IMG/VR virus record: IMGVR_UViG_3300042891_001630
Coordinates: 1 to 21,145 of that record
Reading direction: 5' to 3' (one strand)
DNA length: 21,145 bases
From: a virus
Part shown: positions 7,188 through 15,929 of the stretch, piece by piece
Layout: each line of letters opens with the position of its first letter
How positions within the stretch are numbered: the stretch's first letter is position 1
Notes under the pieces: generated by a model
What the model was told of the DNA's origin: nothing
Seen by the model: the letters and a program-made list of their open reading frames with translations, nothing else
The model's database searches: none
Made by a program: the position numbers and the translations under genes

Positions 7188-10100
7188 TTAATGGAGTTCA
7201 TAATCAAAATTTTCTGACCGTCTACCACCACCGCCACCAGTATCAGCAAAGATCTCAGCTGCAACGCTGATAGGTGCAGAATACCAGGTGTCAATGACAG
7301 CAACTTCTGGAGCAGCACCAGTAAAGTCTGGTATAGTCACAGAAAGTGGCATTGGGAATATTTGATCAATCAAAATAGCTGGGAATCCTGGGAACACGAT
7401 TGGTGGTGGTGTTGGTGGCGCTGATGGAGGTAGTGGGGGAGGTGGCAATACTAATACCTGACCAACATCTTCAGGTGAAGGAAATGGCAATCTATCCATA
7501 ATCACCTGTGGATATGTAACAATCGGTGGCTCTACAATTGGCGGTGGAGCCACATAAACTGGTGGAGGAGGAGGTGGAATGTATGGGACTGCAGGTGGTG
7601 GTACTGGTGGTGGTAACACTGGTTCAACTCTTGGAGTTAGAACTGGTGTATATACATCAATTGGTTGTGGTAGCGGCTGCACAATCACTTCAACCTTTGG
7701 TGGTGGAGGTGGTGTAACGTAACTGATAATATCAGGTGGAGGCAATACTGGTGTCTCAGAAATTACTATTGGTGGAATCACAACAGAGTAGTAGTGATCT
7801 GTAGATGGGAACAATCCAATATCTCCTTCAAATTTAGCAGCAAGAACTGGCGGAATCACTGCAGTGTTTTTGGTTGCTGCAGTTTGATTGTTGATAATAA
7901 GTTCATTTGAAGGGATAGACCACACCTGACGTTTTGGCAATTGTGGATCTTCTGGCTCAGTAAACGTTCTGTCATATGGAACCAAATTAAAGTTTACAGT
8001 TTTAGCATATGGTTTTAGTTTGCCGTTTTCAATTGAGCAAACAAAGTCTTTGTTAGACAAATCGCCGACAGAGAATCCAGTAAAGTTATCAGTGATGATA
8101 CCATACTTTTCTTTCTGCGTTGCATTATCCTCATAAAGGATCGTGGAATCTTTTGCCTTTGTTTCAACAAGGCTCAATGCAGAATAGTATTCGACATTTT
8201 TGATTCTCTGCTCAAGTTTACCGATATCGCGCATCGTGTAACGCTTGTTGTCAATAGACTTAACAGTGATATGATTTGGTGAACTTGTGTAGGCTGGAAT
8301 ATCCAACGTGAACAATGTCATTCCATCAGCTTGTTCTGGTGGGTATTGTGGAGCCTTAGATGGAATACCGCTGATAATCTTCAATTCTTTTGAAGAAGTG
8401 ATAACAATTTTATCTCTTCGTGGAAGATAATATTGATACGTCATTTCCATAGATTCATATGGAAGTGGAATGCGTGTTCCGAAGAATGTGTTAGCTGTTG
8501 TTCCAAGAGTTCTTGTTGGTCTGAAATCAATACAATCTCTCAATGGATAACTGGTTCCTTCGCTGGATTTAAACATTCCAATTTCGCCGTTTGCATATTG
8601 CGAAGATGGATATGAGTCAACGTTGAAGTATCCAGCTGTAGAGCTGTGCTCATAGTATTCGACAAAGACCACAATTCGACCGCGTGGTGGATTTCTTCCT
8701 GGTTTTAGAACCAATTTAGCGTGATCATAATACTCTGAAGTCTGACCTGTATCCAAGAAGAAACTTGAGGTCACATCAGTATAAGTTGTTGATGTTGGAT
8801 TACTGCTTGTGCTTCCAGAGTCATAAACCTTAATCAATTTATAAACGTCAGGAACAAACAACGAAGTTGTTCCACCAGGACTTGTATTGATTACAGAGGA
8901 GCTTGTGAACCAGATGTGTCCGTTCGTTGAATCGATGTAAACACTAGTGCACCCTGTTACAGCAGCACCATTTGTTGGCGCATCTGTTGAGCGAATGACA
9001 GAATTTGATGTGGTACCCTTGCGAGTCTTTGTGCGCTTGTTATAGTCTTCAGAATTATCCATCTTCACGCGAACATAAACATCTGCAGTGAATGAACCAT
9101 TCAAGCCAGAAGTGATTGTCAAACCAGTACTTGAAGTTCTTGTGATGCTGGATGGACCAATAATGTCACCGACTGCAACTGAAGTCGAGTTTCCGCTATA
9201 TGCTGTTGCTGTTCCAAGACTCTTGATAACAACAATGAAGTTTTGCGAGACAAGAGTTGATGAGATTGTGCTACCATCTGAACCATAATCTAGAACTTCA
9301 TTATTTGTTAATGAGAGCGATAGAACACCGCTTGCATTGAATGATTGTCCAGCAAAGAATCTGCTCGTAACATAATCTGCATTATCAATAGAATTATTTG
9401 CAATTTGTGGTTCAGGCAACTTAAAGATCAATGTCTTTCTATTTGAATCGTAAACAATTGTAGAACCAGTGATGTCTTTACTGTTATTTGAAATGTTCAT
9501 TGAAACATTGAATGCAGCCTTTGTTGCGATAACATCAACAAGAGAGTCAATATCTTTTGTGCTATAAAGAAGCGCGAATGTTTGACCCGAACCAATGGTT
9601 CCTGTGAATGGCAAATCAACTGTTGCAACTTTAGTTCCTCCGTTATATGATATAATTTTACGAACATCTCCTGAAGATCCACCAGAGGTGATTCTAACAG
9701 AAACGTTGGTATATGCTTGATCAAGAGTTGAATATGATGCTGGGAAGTTTAATGCAATCGTATTTGCACCAGCTCCGCTTGCTGTTACAGTATTTGATTG
9801 AAGAGCAACATCGCTCAAGTAAACGATAAATTCAGTACCAGAATTGCGAGTAATGTGTTTTAACTTTGCACTTCCCATGAATGTTGTGTTATACCCAACA
9901 GTTCCAGTTGTGTTCACATTGTTCTTTGGAACGCAGTGTAGTTCTAGTGTTGGTAGGCTTGCAGTATTTGAGAAACCATTTGCTGAACCGACGATTGAGT
10001 TGGCATACAAATAGTTACCATACTCTAGAGATAGATCGAAGTCAGTTGAGGTTTCTTTTGTTCTTGCTTTTACGCCATTGAGTCTTTGTGGACCGATGGC

Positions 10101-11084
10101 TTCGTATTCAAAACCCTTGACATACGCTTTTCCTGGCTCAACAACTGCAATAAAGTTGTCAGTGCATGCTGTGTTGGCTTCAAGAGAAACTTTGAATGGT
10201 GATACAGTGTAATCGCCTGACTCATCATAAGTGCGGCGAGCAAGAGTTTTTTCAAGTTCAGAGTAAATTGGATACTTAACTTGTTTTGTTACCACACCAT
10301 TTTCGATGCGGAGAAGTTCGAAGAACTTTGTATCGTCTACAGAGTCAAGTGCTCTCTTTGCGAGATCGAGTCTGAATTGATAGCGATGCGCACCAGGAGC
10401 CTGATAATTAAATGAAGCCTGTGCTGGATCAAGAAGATTGGCATCTGCGCTTTCGTCGATGATCTCTTCTACGATTTCAAGACCAACCCTATAACTTGGT
10501 ATGCTTGCATATGGATCGAGAACGATTGATTGTTCAGGAACTTGAACGAAGAATCCATCAACATAGAAAATGCCAGGTTGAATGGAAGCAATTGAACCAA
10601 TTCCTGTTGCGCTTGTAGGAATTGTTTTTGCTTCATTGCCACCAGATTCTGCATTAGAAATAACTTGGTTATCGCCAAATCTCGTTCCTCTCAAATACTT
10701 AACCATGAGTGTTGGGAAAGTTTGAGTTTCATCTGTAGCAACAACTCTTGCGCGAATCTTAGAAGTACCTGCGACATTACGAACAACAACATTGGTATAA
10801 TCTTCAACTTCAACGTCAGAACCGTTATAGGCTGTCTGTAATTTGATATAAGGAACGTTTAGATCATAGGTAATATGACCGCCAAATACTGGTGAACCAT
10901 TGTGGAAGATATGATCGCCAAACTGTTTGATTTGATTCTGAATAATCGTTTGGATTTGAGTCAATTCGCGAGCCTGAACAGCGTATCCAGGACGGAATAG
11001 AATTCTCATATAGTTATTTTCTTTCGCGCCGTTAGAGGCTAGAAAGTCGTCGTAAAATGGTTCTACATTAAAATCTATTGCCAT
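7188..11084 (-). CDS. Giant DUF4815-type baseplate/structural protein with proline-rich tail (1298 aa)
   Basis: Residues 6-70 hold FNVEPFYDDF, RILFRPGYAVQARELTQIQ and IIQNQIKQFGDHIF, the N-terminal signature of the DUF4815 phage structural family. The middle (about 100-930) is beta-rich and Ser/Thr-rich. Residues about 945-1060 (NKRYTMRDIGKLEQRIKNVEYYSALSLVE, cut here into motifs NKRYTMRDIG, LEQRIKNVEYY and GFSVGDLSNKDF) are the conserved C-terminal block of that family. Residues 1104-1235 are a proline-rich segment with PPPPP runs. The last residues are DTGGGGGRRSENFDYELH. TAGGAA precedes the ATG in an 11-base gap after gp8. In related phages such proteins are virion components near the baseplate. 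I infer a wedge-periphery or fibre-attachment role; enzymatic motifs are absent. Confidence 0.8.
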   Translation of the reverse strand: MAIDFNVEPFYDDFLASNGAKENNYMRILFRPGYAVQARELTQIQTIIQNQIKQFGDHIFHNGSPVFGGHITYDLNVPYIKLQTAYNGSDVEVEDYTNVVVRNVAGTSKIRARVVATDETQTFPTLMVKYLRGTRFGDNQVISNAESGGNEAKTIPTSATGIGSIASIQPGIFYVDGFFVQVPEQSIVLDPYASIPSYRVGLEIVEEIIDESADANLLDPAQASFNYQAPGAHRYQFRLDLAKRALDSVDDTKFFELLRIENGVVTKQVKYPIYSELEKTLARRTYDESGDYTVSPFKVSLEANTACTDNFIAVVEPGKAYVKGFEYEAIGPQRLNGVKARTKETSTDFDLSLEYGNYLYANSIVGSANGFSNTASLPTLELHCVPKNNVNTTGTVGYNTTFMGSAKLKHITRNSGTEFIVYLSDVALQSNTVTASGAGANTIALNFPASYSTLDQAYTNVSVRITSGGSSGDVRKIISYNGGTKVATVDLPFTGTIGSGQTFALLYSTKDIDSLVDVIATKAAFNVSMNISNNSKDITGSTIVYDSNRKTLIFKLPEPQIANNSIDNADYVTSRFFAGQSFNASGVLSLSLTNNEVLDYGSDGSTISSTLVSQNFIVVIKSLGTATAYSGNSTSVAVGDIIGPSSITRTSSTGLTITSGLNGSFTADVYVRVKMDNSEDYNKRTKTRKGTTSNSVIRSTDAPTNGAAVTGCTSVYIDSTNGHIWFTSSSVINTSPGGTTSLFVPDVYKLIKVYDSGSTSSNPTSTTYTDVTSSFFLDTGQTSEYYDHAKLVLKPGRNPPRGRIVVFVEYYEHSSTAGYFNVDSYPSSQYANGEIGMFKSSEGTSYPLRDCIDFRPTRTLGTTANTFFGTRIPLPYESMEMTYQYYLPRRDKIVITSSKELKIISGIPSKAPQYPPEQADGMTLFTLDIPAYTSSPNHITVKSIDNKRYTMRDIGKLEQRIKNVEYYSALSLVETKAKDSTILYEDNATQKEKYGIITDNFTGFSVGDLSNKDFVCSIENGKLKPYAKTVNFNLVPYDRTFTEPEDPQLPKRQVWSIPSNELIINNQTAATKNTAVIPPVLAAKFEGDIGLFPSTDHYYSVVIPPIVISETPVLPPPDIISYVTPPPPPKVEVIVQPLPQPIDVYTPVLTPRVEPVLPPPVPPPAVPYIPPPPPPVYVAPPPIVEPPIVTYPQVIMDRLPFPSPEDVGQVLVLPPPPLPPSAPPTPPPIVFPGFPAILIDQIFPMPLSVTIPDFTGAAPEVAVIDTWYSAPISVAAEIFADTGGGGGRRSENFDYELH
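7380..7775 (-). other. Proline-rich segment of the 1298-residue protein
   Basis: Residues 1104-1235 are about one-third proline, with repeated PPPP and PPPPP blocks separated by Val-, Ile- and Tyr-containing spacers (for example VYVAPPPIVEPPIV). Such composition favours an extended polyproline-II rod rather than a globular fold. The + strand shows matching GGTGGTGG tracts. Confidence 0.85.
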
Positions 11085-11095
11085 TAGTTATATTC

Positions 11096-12484
11096 CTAAA
11101 ATCTTAAAACAATTTTAAATTGTTGATATTCTGTTGGGTCACGAGTCACAGCGGAACTGTTTTGAATATATAGCAGATCCCCAGTATATGGTTTAAGTTC
11201 AGATGGTTCTACTACAATAACTGTAGCCGTTGCTCCTGAATTTGCTCCAATGATCGAAAATGTATTTGCCACATTAACAGTTCCATCATTGATAATATTA
11301 TTCACAAAGAGCTCAGTATTTGCAGAATCGTAGTGTTCGACTACAGCTGTTAGATTTGCTGTAGCCTCTGTTGATCCAGAATAAATTACTTCTCTATGAG
11401 CAAATGTACCAGTTGGAACTGCTAAGAAATATTTAGTTGTCGTTCTATAAACACTACCCGTTGCAGCTCCACCACCAAGAATTTTTGGATCTTTGATAAG
11501 GCTAACCTGTCTATAGCGATTCTCGCCACCCGATTTAGTGGGAATTAGACCGTTCTCATTACCTTCGATGGCGGTACTGATCATTAATGCAGAGGCACCA
11601 AGTTCGCTTGCAACGTTAGAACCATGACCTCCTGGTGGACCGATAATCGCCACCAGGTTTGCGTTTCCTGTATTAGCAATCTTGTTAGAATCGACGATAG
11701 AAACTGTAGCTCTGGTATAGTTATTACCACCAGAAATGATCGTATAACCAACGATATTGCCACCGTTTGCAGCTGAAGATTGAACATTTACACGAAGGTT
11801 AGCGTCTGCACCATCACCTTTAATGCTAATGATATTCAAGAAGTTATTAGCGACGTTTGCATTAAACCCTGCACCTGGAGTAATGATCTTAAGAATATCA
11901 ATACGACCATTTCTTGCACTATTTGTGATGTTTTCTTCAACAACAACTGGCATATAATCGGTAGTAAAGAATTTTTCTTTCAGTCCAGAAGGAATTTTAT
12001 ACAAATACTTCCATCGATATCCATCACTTGTTTCAACATATGGATTTTCTGGTAGCTGACCACCGACATCAATTTCTGGCATGATCGTAGAGTTAGCATT
12101 TGCATTATTAAATAAACACTTGAACACCTGATCTTTGTTATTTCTTACATAAAACTTATTATCATAAGCCACATTTGATGTGTTTGCTTTATAGAATAGA
12201 TTTAAATCTTGAGTATATTCAACATATGTCGTTCCATTAGCCCAGTCGACTCTTGGAACTACGAGATTCATGTCGGAAGCAGTTACTTTCTTGACAGCGA
12301 TAAGGTCATTCCAAACTGAATAATAATTATTTGATGACTCAACAGGTGTTGGAACAGTATCACCATTAGCCCATGCATGTTGGCGACCAATACAAACATA
12401 TAGATTTGTTAATGCAGCCGAGACGTAGTATTCGAATGCTCGAGCATTGAAAATACCAAAATTTCTAGTGAATAATGATGACAT
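11096..12484 (-). CDS. 8: Baseplate wedge protein gp8
   Basis: 462 residues against 334 in T4. T4 gp8 landmarks are visible: VVPRVDW near 75-81 (T4 VIPRRDW), DGYRWKYLYKIPSG near 154-167 (T4 DGYVWEYLFEIP), RYRQVSLIKDP near 323-333 (T4 FRQISIITNP), and the C-terminal YTGDLLYIQN...EYQQFKIVLRF (T4 HSGEMIYMEN...EEINILF). gp8 is a wedge component that joins gp7 in T4. The extra length sits mainly in residues 194-290, a beta module (GAGFN, GGNNYTRATVSI, PPGGHGSN), and in 360-425 (YSGSTEATANLTAVV and later GANSGATATV). GAGGAT lies upstream of the ATG in the 9-base gap after the gp7-like gene. T4 residues are quoted from memory. Confidence 0.88.
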   Translation of the reverse strand: MSSLFTRNFGIFNARAFEYYVSAALTNLYVCIGRQHAWANGDTVPTPVESSNNYYSVWNDLIAVKKVTASDMNLVVPRVDWANGTTYVEYTQDLNLFYKANTSNVAYDNKFYVRNNKDQVFKCLFNNANANSTIMPEIDVGGQLPENPYVETSDGYRWKYLYKIPSGLKEKFFTTDYMPVVVEENITNSARNGRIDILKIITPGAGFNANVANNFLNIISIKGDGADANLRVNVQSSAANGGNIVGYTIISGGNNYTRATVSIVDSNKIANTGNANLVAIIGPPGGHGSNVASELGASALMISTAIEGNENGLIPTKSGGENRYRQVSLIKDPKILGGGAATGSVYRTTTKYFLAVPTGTFAHREVIYSGSTEATANLTAVVEHYDSANTELFVNNIINDGTVNVANTFSIIGANSGATATVIVVEPSELKPYTGDLLYIQNSSAVTRDPTEYQQFKIVLRF

Positions 12485-12493
12485 CTTTTATCC

Positions 12494-15400
12494 TCAATTC
12501 GTTCTTATGATCTTGTAGTCGACGTTACTAAATTGTGGAATAACTTCGTACACAAGAGCAGGAACCGTTTCCTTACCGTAGTTAAATTTGTTTGTTGTAT
12601 CAATCGTGAGATTCGTAGTATTCGTAATGCCGACGTTGCTATTAAGTGTAACAACATTACCAGAAATTGTGTTGATTGAGCGGAGTAGTGTGCTTCCATC
12701 AACCTTCAGTCTAATCCTATCATTAGTAGAAATAAATCTTGCGATAATGTTAGAATTACCTTTAATGACAATGCTTGCATTTCCACTAGAAATATGAGCA
12801 CGACCCTCGCCAACCATCACACAAGGACTTTCAATATTTAGCGAGTTATTATTAGCGACTACTGTGATAATCTTATTGAATGATCTGTGTGTATTAGCTG
12901 AGTTGATGACAATTAGATCATTAACATTTGCAATTGTATCAAAGTTTTCTAAACCACCAATTACATTATTAGAATTGAAAGCAACTGAGCAGTTACCGAT
13001 TAATGTGTTATCTGTAGTAATTAGAGCATCTTGATTTAAACTGACATTTGCTTCAGCTTTATAATCTTCAGGGATGACGTGAATCGGAAGAAGTTTTGTT
13101 CCTGTTGGATGAACAACATCAAAGATAGTTTTTCTGTAAGTATCAAAACTTTCTTCAGAGGATAATGCATAAGAGAAATTATGATAACGATCATCGTCTT
13201 GCAATCGCTTATCTGAACTGATATGACCATCAGTATTTAGATAGAATCCATTATAACGAATCAATCCATTTAAGAACTCTGCATTGGCTCTTGCTCTGCC
13301 ATTACCGTAACGATATGGATATTGTTTGCCGCTAACATTTGCAGTGGCAATAATGATTCCACTATTGTGAACATTAATTACTGTTCCTGTGAAATCTGTT
13401 CTTGTAACCACCACATCACCGCCGACGGGTGTACCAGAATAGTTGAACACACGAATAATTGAATTAGATTCTAGAACGCTATCAACAATTCCTGTGAAGG
13501 TTTGAGCAGATGGAGTTCCTTGATAGACAAAATCATTTTCTTGTATCGAAGAAATGTTTGTTGTGTTTCCAGTAACAGACAAATCGTAAATCTTCAGTGA
13601 AACATTTGGTGTTGAGACATAATCGGAGCCGCGATTTACAAGATTAAAGTCGATAATAGCACCAAGAGATGATGCATTTGCGGTCAAATCTTCACCATCG
13701 CCAACTAGAACAACATTAAATGTTGCTCCAGTACCAGAACCACCAGCAGTTGCGGTTGGTGGCACAAAATATCCAGCACCTCTGTTTGTGAGTGTTACAG
13801 CAGCAACAGCACCACCAACGCCAATGGATTGGACTTGAGCAGCTGCTCCATAACCAGTGCCAATAAAAGTAATTGGATCACCAGCCATGTATCCTGTGCC
13901 GCCAGAACTAATTTCAACATTTGCAATCTGACCCATTCCGAGAATGGAAGGGCGATTGTCTAAACGCATTGTCTTCGACAGAATATTGATTGGATTAATA
14001 TTCGTTTCAAAAATTCTGTTTAAGAAAGCAGTTTTTGTTGCTCCATCATAGGCAATAATTCTTCGATACTGACTTTCAAGTTTAATTCTTCTTCCAACAT
14101 ACCAACCATCAGTGGACGAGAATCCTGCACCTGAGAATCGAATTGATGCGTTGACGTTATTGTAGTTGAAGTGGCTTCCAGGATTTAATGTAATAAATCC
14201 TTCTGACGAATAATCGCTTTCATACATGGCAACAACATTAAGTGTTGCTGGAGGATCGCCTTCGAAGTCAGCGCCACCAGAAACAATCACTGTTGTTCCA
14301 ATTGGAGCAACGTTTAGAGTTTCAAAACTGAATGCACTTCCTACACCTGTTTCTGCAGAAGAGGTGAGTTGTAGACTACTTGTTCCGTCTAGAGTTGAAG
14401 TTAGTGTAGAATTCGCGTTTAATTTTTTATCGGTTGCTGAACTTGAGAATGCGACAGTGACATCAAGATGAGTTGAATTCATCACAGCATTAATTGTTCG
14501 CAATTCACCATTAATCTCAATCGTCTTACCAGCTGTGAGATAGGTATAGAATCCAGGCTCACCAGCTGTAAAGTCTGCAATATTAGGATAGGTCGTGTTT
14601 GCATAAACATTCACACCAGAAATATTAACTGTTCCTTGGATTGAAGTATTTGCATTCAATGTGGCAATTCGTGTTGCACCAGTATAATCTGCAATAACCA
14701 CAGTATTAATTTTAGATCCAGATCCATCGGAACCAGTACCCTCAACGACTTTAATAACACGACCATTATAGAAATCATTGGTCACATTCAATGATGGATC
14801 GTTTGCAATATTAACTGCGAGCTGCGTAGAGCCAGAAGTTGCAGCAAAGAACAAGTCTGTTGGTGCAGTATTTGGAAAGTCGTAATCTGTAGAATTTATT
14901 CCAAGATTTGCTTTATAGAAAATAGAATCTGTGCAATAATCGATAGTAATATTTGCACCAGTTTGTAAAGAATCAACTGTAATATTCGCGAGTACACCAT
15001 TGCCAGTGCCATCTAATGCGCCAGTGATTGGATTAGCAGTAATGATATCGATGAATGAATTTGGGAACGTTCTAAATCCATAACCCCTTTTTGTAATCAA
15101 CACACTGTCGATTGTTGCTGTAGTTACGTTACCGACATAAGCGACTGCTTTTTGTCTCGTTAAGGAATTTAAATTTTGACCGCCATTGATTACGACAGGA
15201 TCACCAGGAATATATCTTCTACCTCTACGTCTTGGGTTAATTTTAATGTTTGAAATACTACCAATAATCGTTTCACTGAAAACTTGAGCATCGCCATTTT
15301 CATCAATGTATGGAATCTCTAACAATTCATTATTCGTAAATGTTCTTGTAATACTAGAAACATACACTTCATAAATTTCTCTGTTGGTTGCAAGATCAAT

Positions 15401-15928
15401 AGTTTTGTATGCACGCTCAATAATACAGGTGGCGCGAGAAATAGAACCTGTTGCTTTTTGATTCTTTAACAGATTAAGATTCACTGATTCATTTGCTGGT
15501 GATGATGATAGGCGAAATGCTTGTGGAAGAACCCACTTACCATCAGAGGCTTTAAAGATTTGTAGTTTAGGAAAATAAATGTCAAGATCTTTATCATAAA
15601 GAACTCTGAATAAAAATTGAAAAGAATCAGGTGTGCCCTTTTTGGTGTAGAAATCTCGAGCTGATTTAATGATTCTTTCAGTTGTTAACTCAGATTCTTC
15701 TGGGAATGATGGCAGAATCTTATTACGAAAATATCGTAGCAATCCTTCTCTCGTCAAATCAATATCATAATTATTCTGGAATGTTTTTAATTCGTAGACT
15801 GGATTTCCAGGCTGCTCTAAAAACTCATAATATTTTTCTAAAAACTCGACGAATACAGGATAATCTGAGCGAATAAACTCAGGTAACTGCGATTCTACAA
15901 GTGTTGAAACTCTATTCAGACTTGACAT
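12494..15928 (-). CDS. 7: Baseplate wedge protein in gp7 position, gp7-like core
   Basis: 1144 residues, between gp6 and gp8 exactly as T4 gene 7 (1032 aa). Residues 10-120 (PEFIRSDYPVFVEFLEKYYEFL, then ARDFYTKKGTPDSFQFLFRVLY, cited as motifs PEFIRSDYP, DFYTKKGTPDSF and FLFRVLY) resemble, from memory, the T4 gp7 segment with DFYSTKG and FLFKVLYNEE. Residues 922-950 (SSEESFDTYRKTIFDVVHPTGTKLL, motif DVVHPTG) resemble the gp7 RFVHPVG region. The block LQDDDRYHNFSY at 909-920 is typical of marine T4-like homologues. In between, beta modules of the GxGYxxxP type recur (221-300 and 664-780). T4 gp7 starts wedge assembly by binding gp10, and later gp8 and gp6. The start is one base after the gp6 stop with no good ribosome site, so translation is probably coupled. 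If the gp7 match fails, it is still a wedge-region structural protein. Confidence 0.7.
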   Translation of the reverse strand: MSSLNRVSTLVESQLPEFIRSDYPVFVEFLEKYYEFLEQPGNPVYELKTFQNNYDIDLTREGLLRYFRNKILPSFPEESELTTERIIKSARDFYTKKGTPDSFQFLFRVLYDKDLDIYFPKLQIFKASDGKWVLPQAFRLSSSPANESVNLNLLKNQKATGSISRATCIIERAYKTIDLATNREIYEVYVSSITRTFTNNELLEIPYIDENGDAQVFSETIIGSISNIKINPRRRGRRYIPGDPVVINGGQNLNSLTRQKAVAYVGNVTTATIDSVLITKRGYGFRTFPNSFIDIITANPITGALDGTGNGVLANITVDSLQTGANITIDYCTDSIFYKANLGINSTDYDFPNTAPTDLFFAATSGSTQLAVNIANDPSLNVTNDFYNGRVIKVVEGTGSDGSGSKINTVVIADYTGATRIATLNANTSIQGTVNISGVNVYANTTYPNIADFTAGEPGFYTYLTAGKTIEINGELRTINAVMNSTHLDVTVAFSSSATDKKLNANSTLTSTLDGTSSLQLTSSAETGVGSAFSFETLNVAPIGTTVIVSGGADFEGDPPATLNVVAMYESDYSSEGFITLNPGSHFNYNNVNASIRFSGAGFSSTDGWYVGRRIKLESQYRRIIAYDGATKTAFLNRIFETNINPINILSKTMRLDNRPSILGMGQIANVEISSGGTGYMAGDPITFIGTGYGAAAQVQSIGVGGAVAAVTLTNRGAGYFVPPTATAGGSGTGATFNVVLVGDGEDLTANASSLGAIIDFNLVNRGSDYVSTPNVSLKIYDLSVTGNTTNISSIQENDFVYQGTPSAQTFTGIVDSVLESNSIIRVFNYSGTPVGGDVVVTRTDFTGTVINVHNSGIIIATANVSGKQYPYRYGNGRARANAEFLNGLIRYNGFYLNTDGHISSDKRLQDDDRYHNFSYALSSEESFDTYRKTIFDVVHPTGTKLLPIHVIPEDYKAEANVSLNQDALITTDNTLIGNCSVAFNSNNVIGGLENFDTIANVNDLIVINSANTHRSFNKIITVVANNNSLNIESPCVMVGEGRAHISSGNASIVIKGNSNIIARFISTNDRIRLKVDGSTLLRSINTISGNVVTLNSNVGITNTTNLTIDTTNKFNYGKETVPALVYEVIPQFSNVDYKIIRTN
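13589..13939 (-). repeat. GxGYxxxP beta-repeat module in the gp7-like protein
   Basis: Residues 664-780 contain three successive units with the pattern I.SGGTGYMAGDPITF, L.NRGAGYFVPPTAT and LVNRGSDYVSTPNVSL, linked by Gly/Ala-rich strands (TGYGAAAQVQ, GSGTGATFNVV). Related units lie in the same protein at 15029-15268 and in gp6, gp8 and the 933-residue protein. Confidence 0.75.
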
Positions 15929-15929
15929 A

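Noticed and set aside
7526-7717. Plus-strand frame rich in Val and Leu opposite the proline-rich segment
   Set aside because: It is the antisense of proline codons with no start signal; the minus-strand frame is part of a recognised family.
13589-13939. Adhesin-type or RTX calcium-binding repeats in the gp7-like protein
   Set aside because: The glycine-rich units lack the GGxGxDxxx nonapeptide of RTX repeats; they fit the GxGYxxxP baseplate module better.
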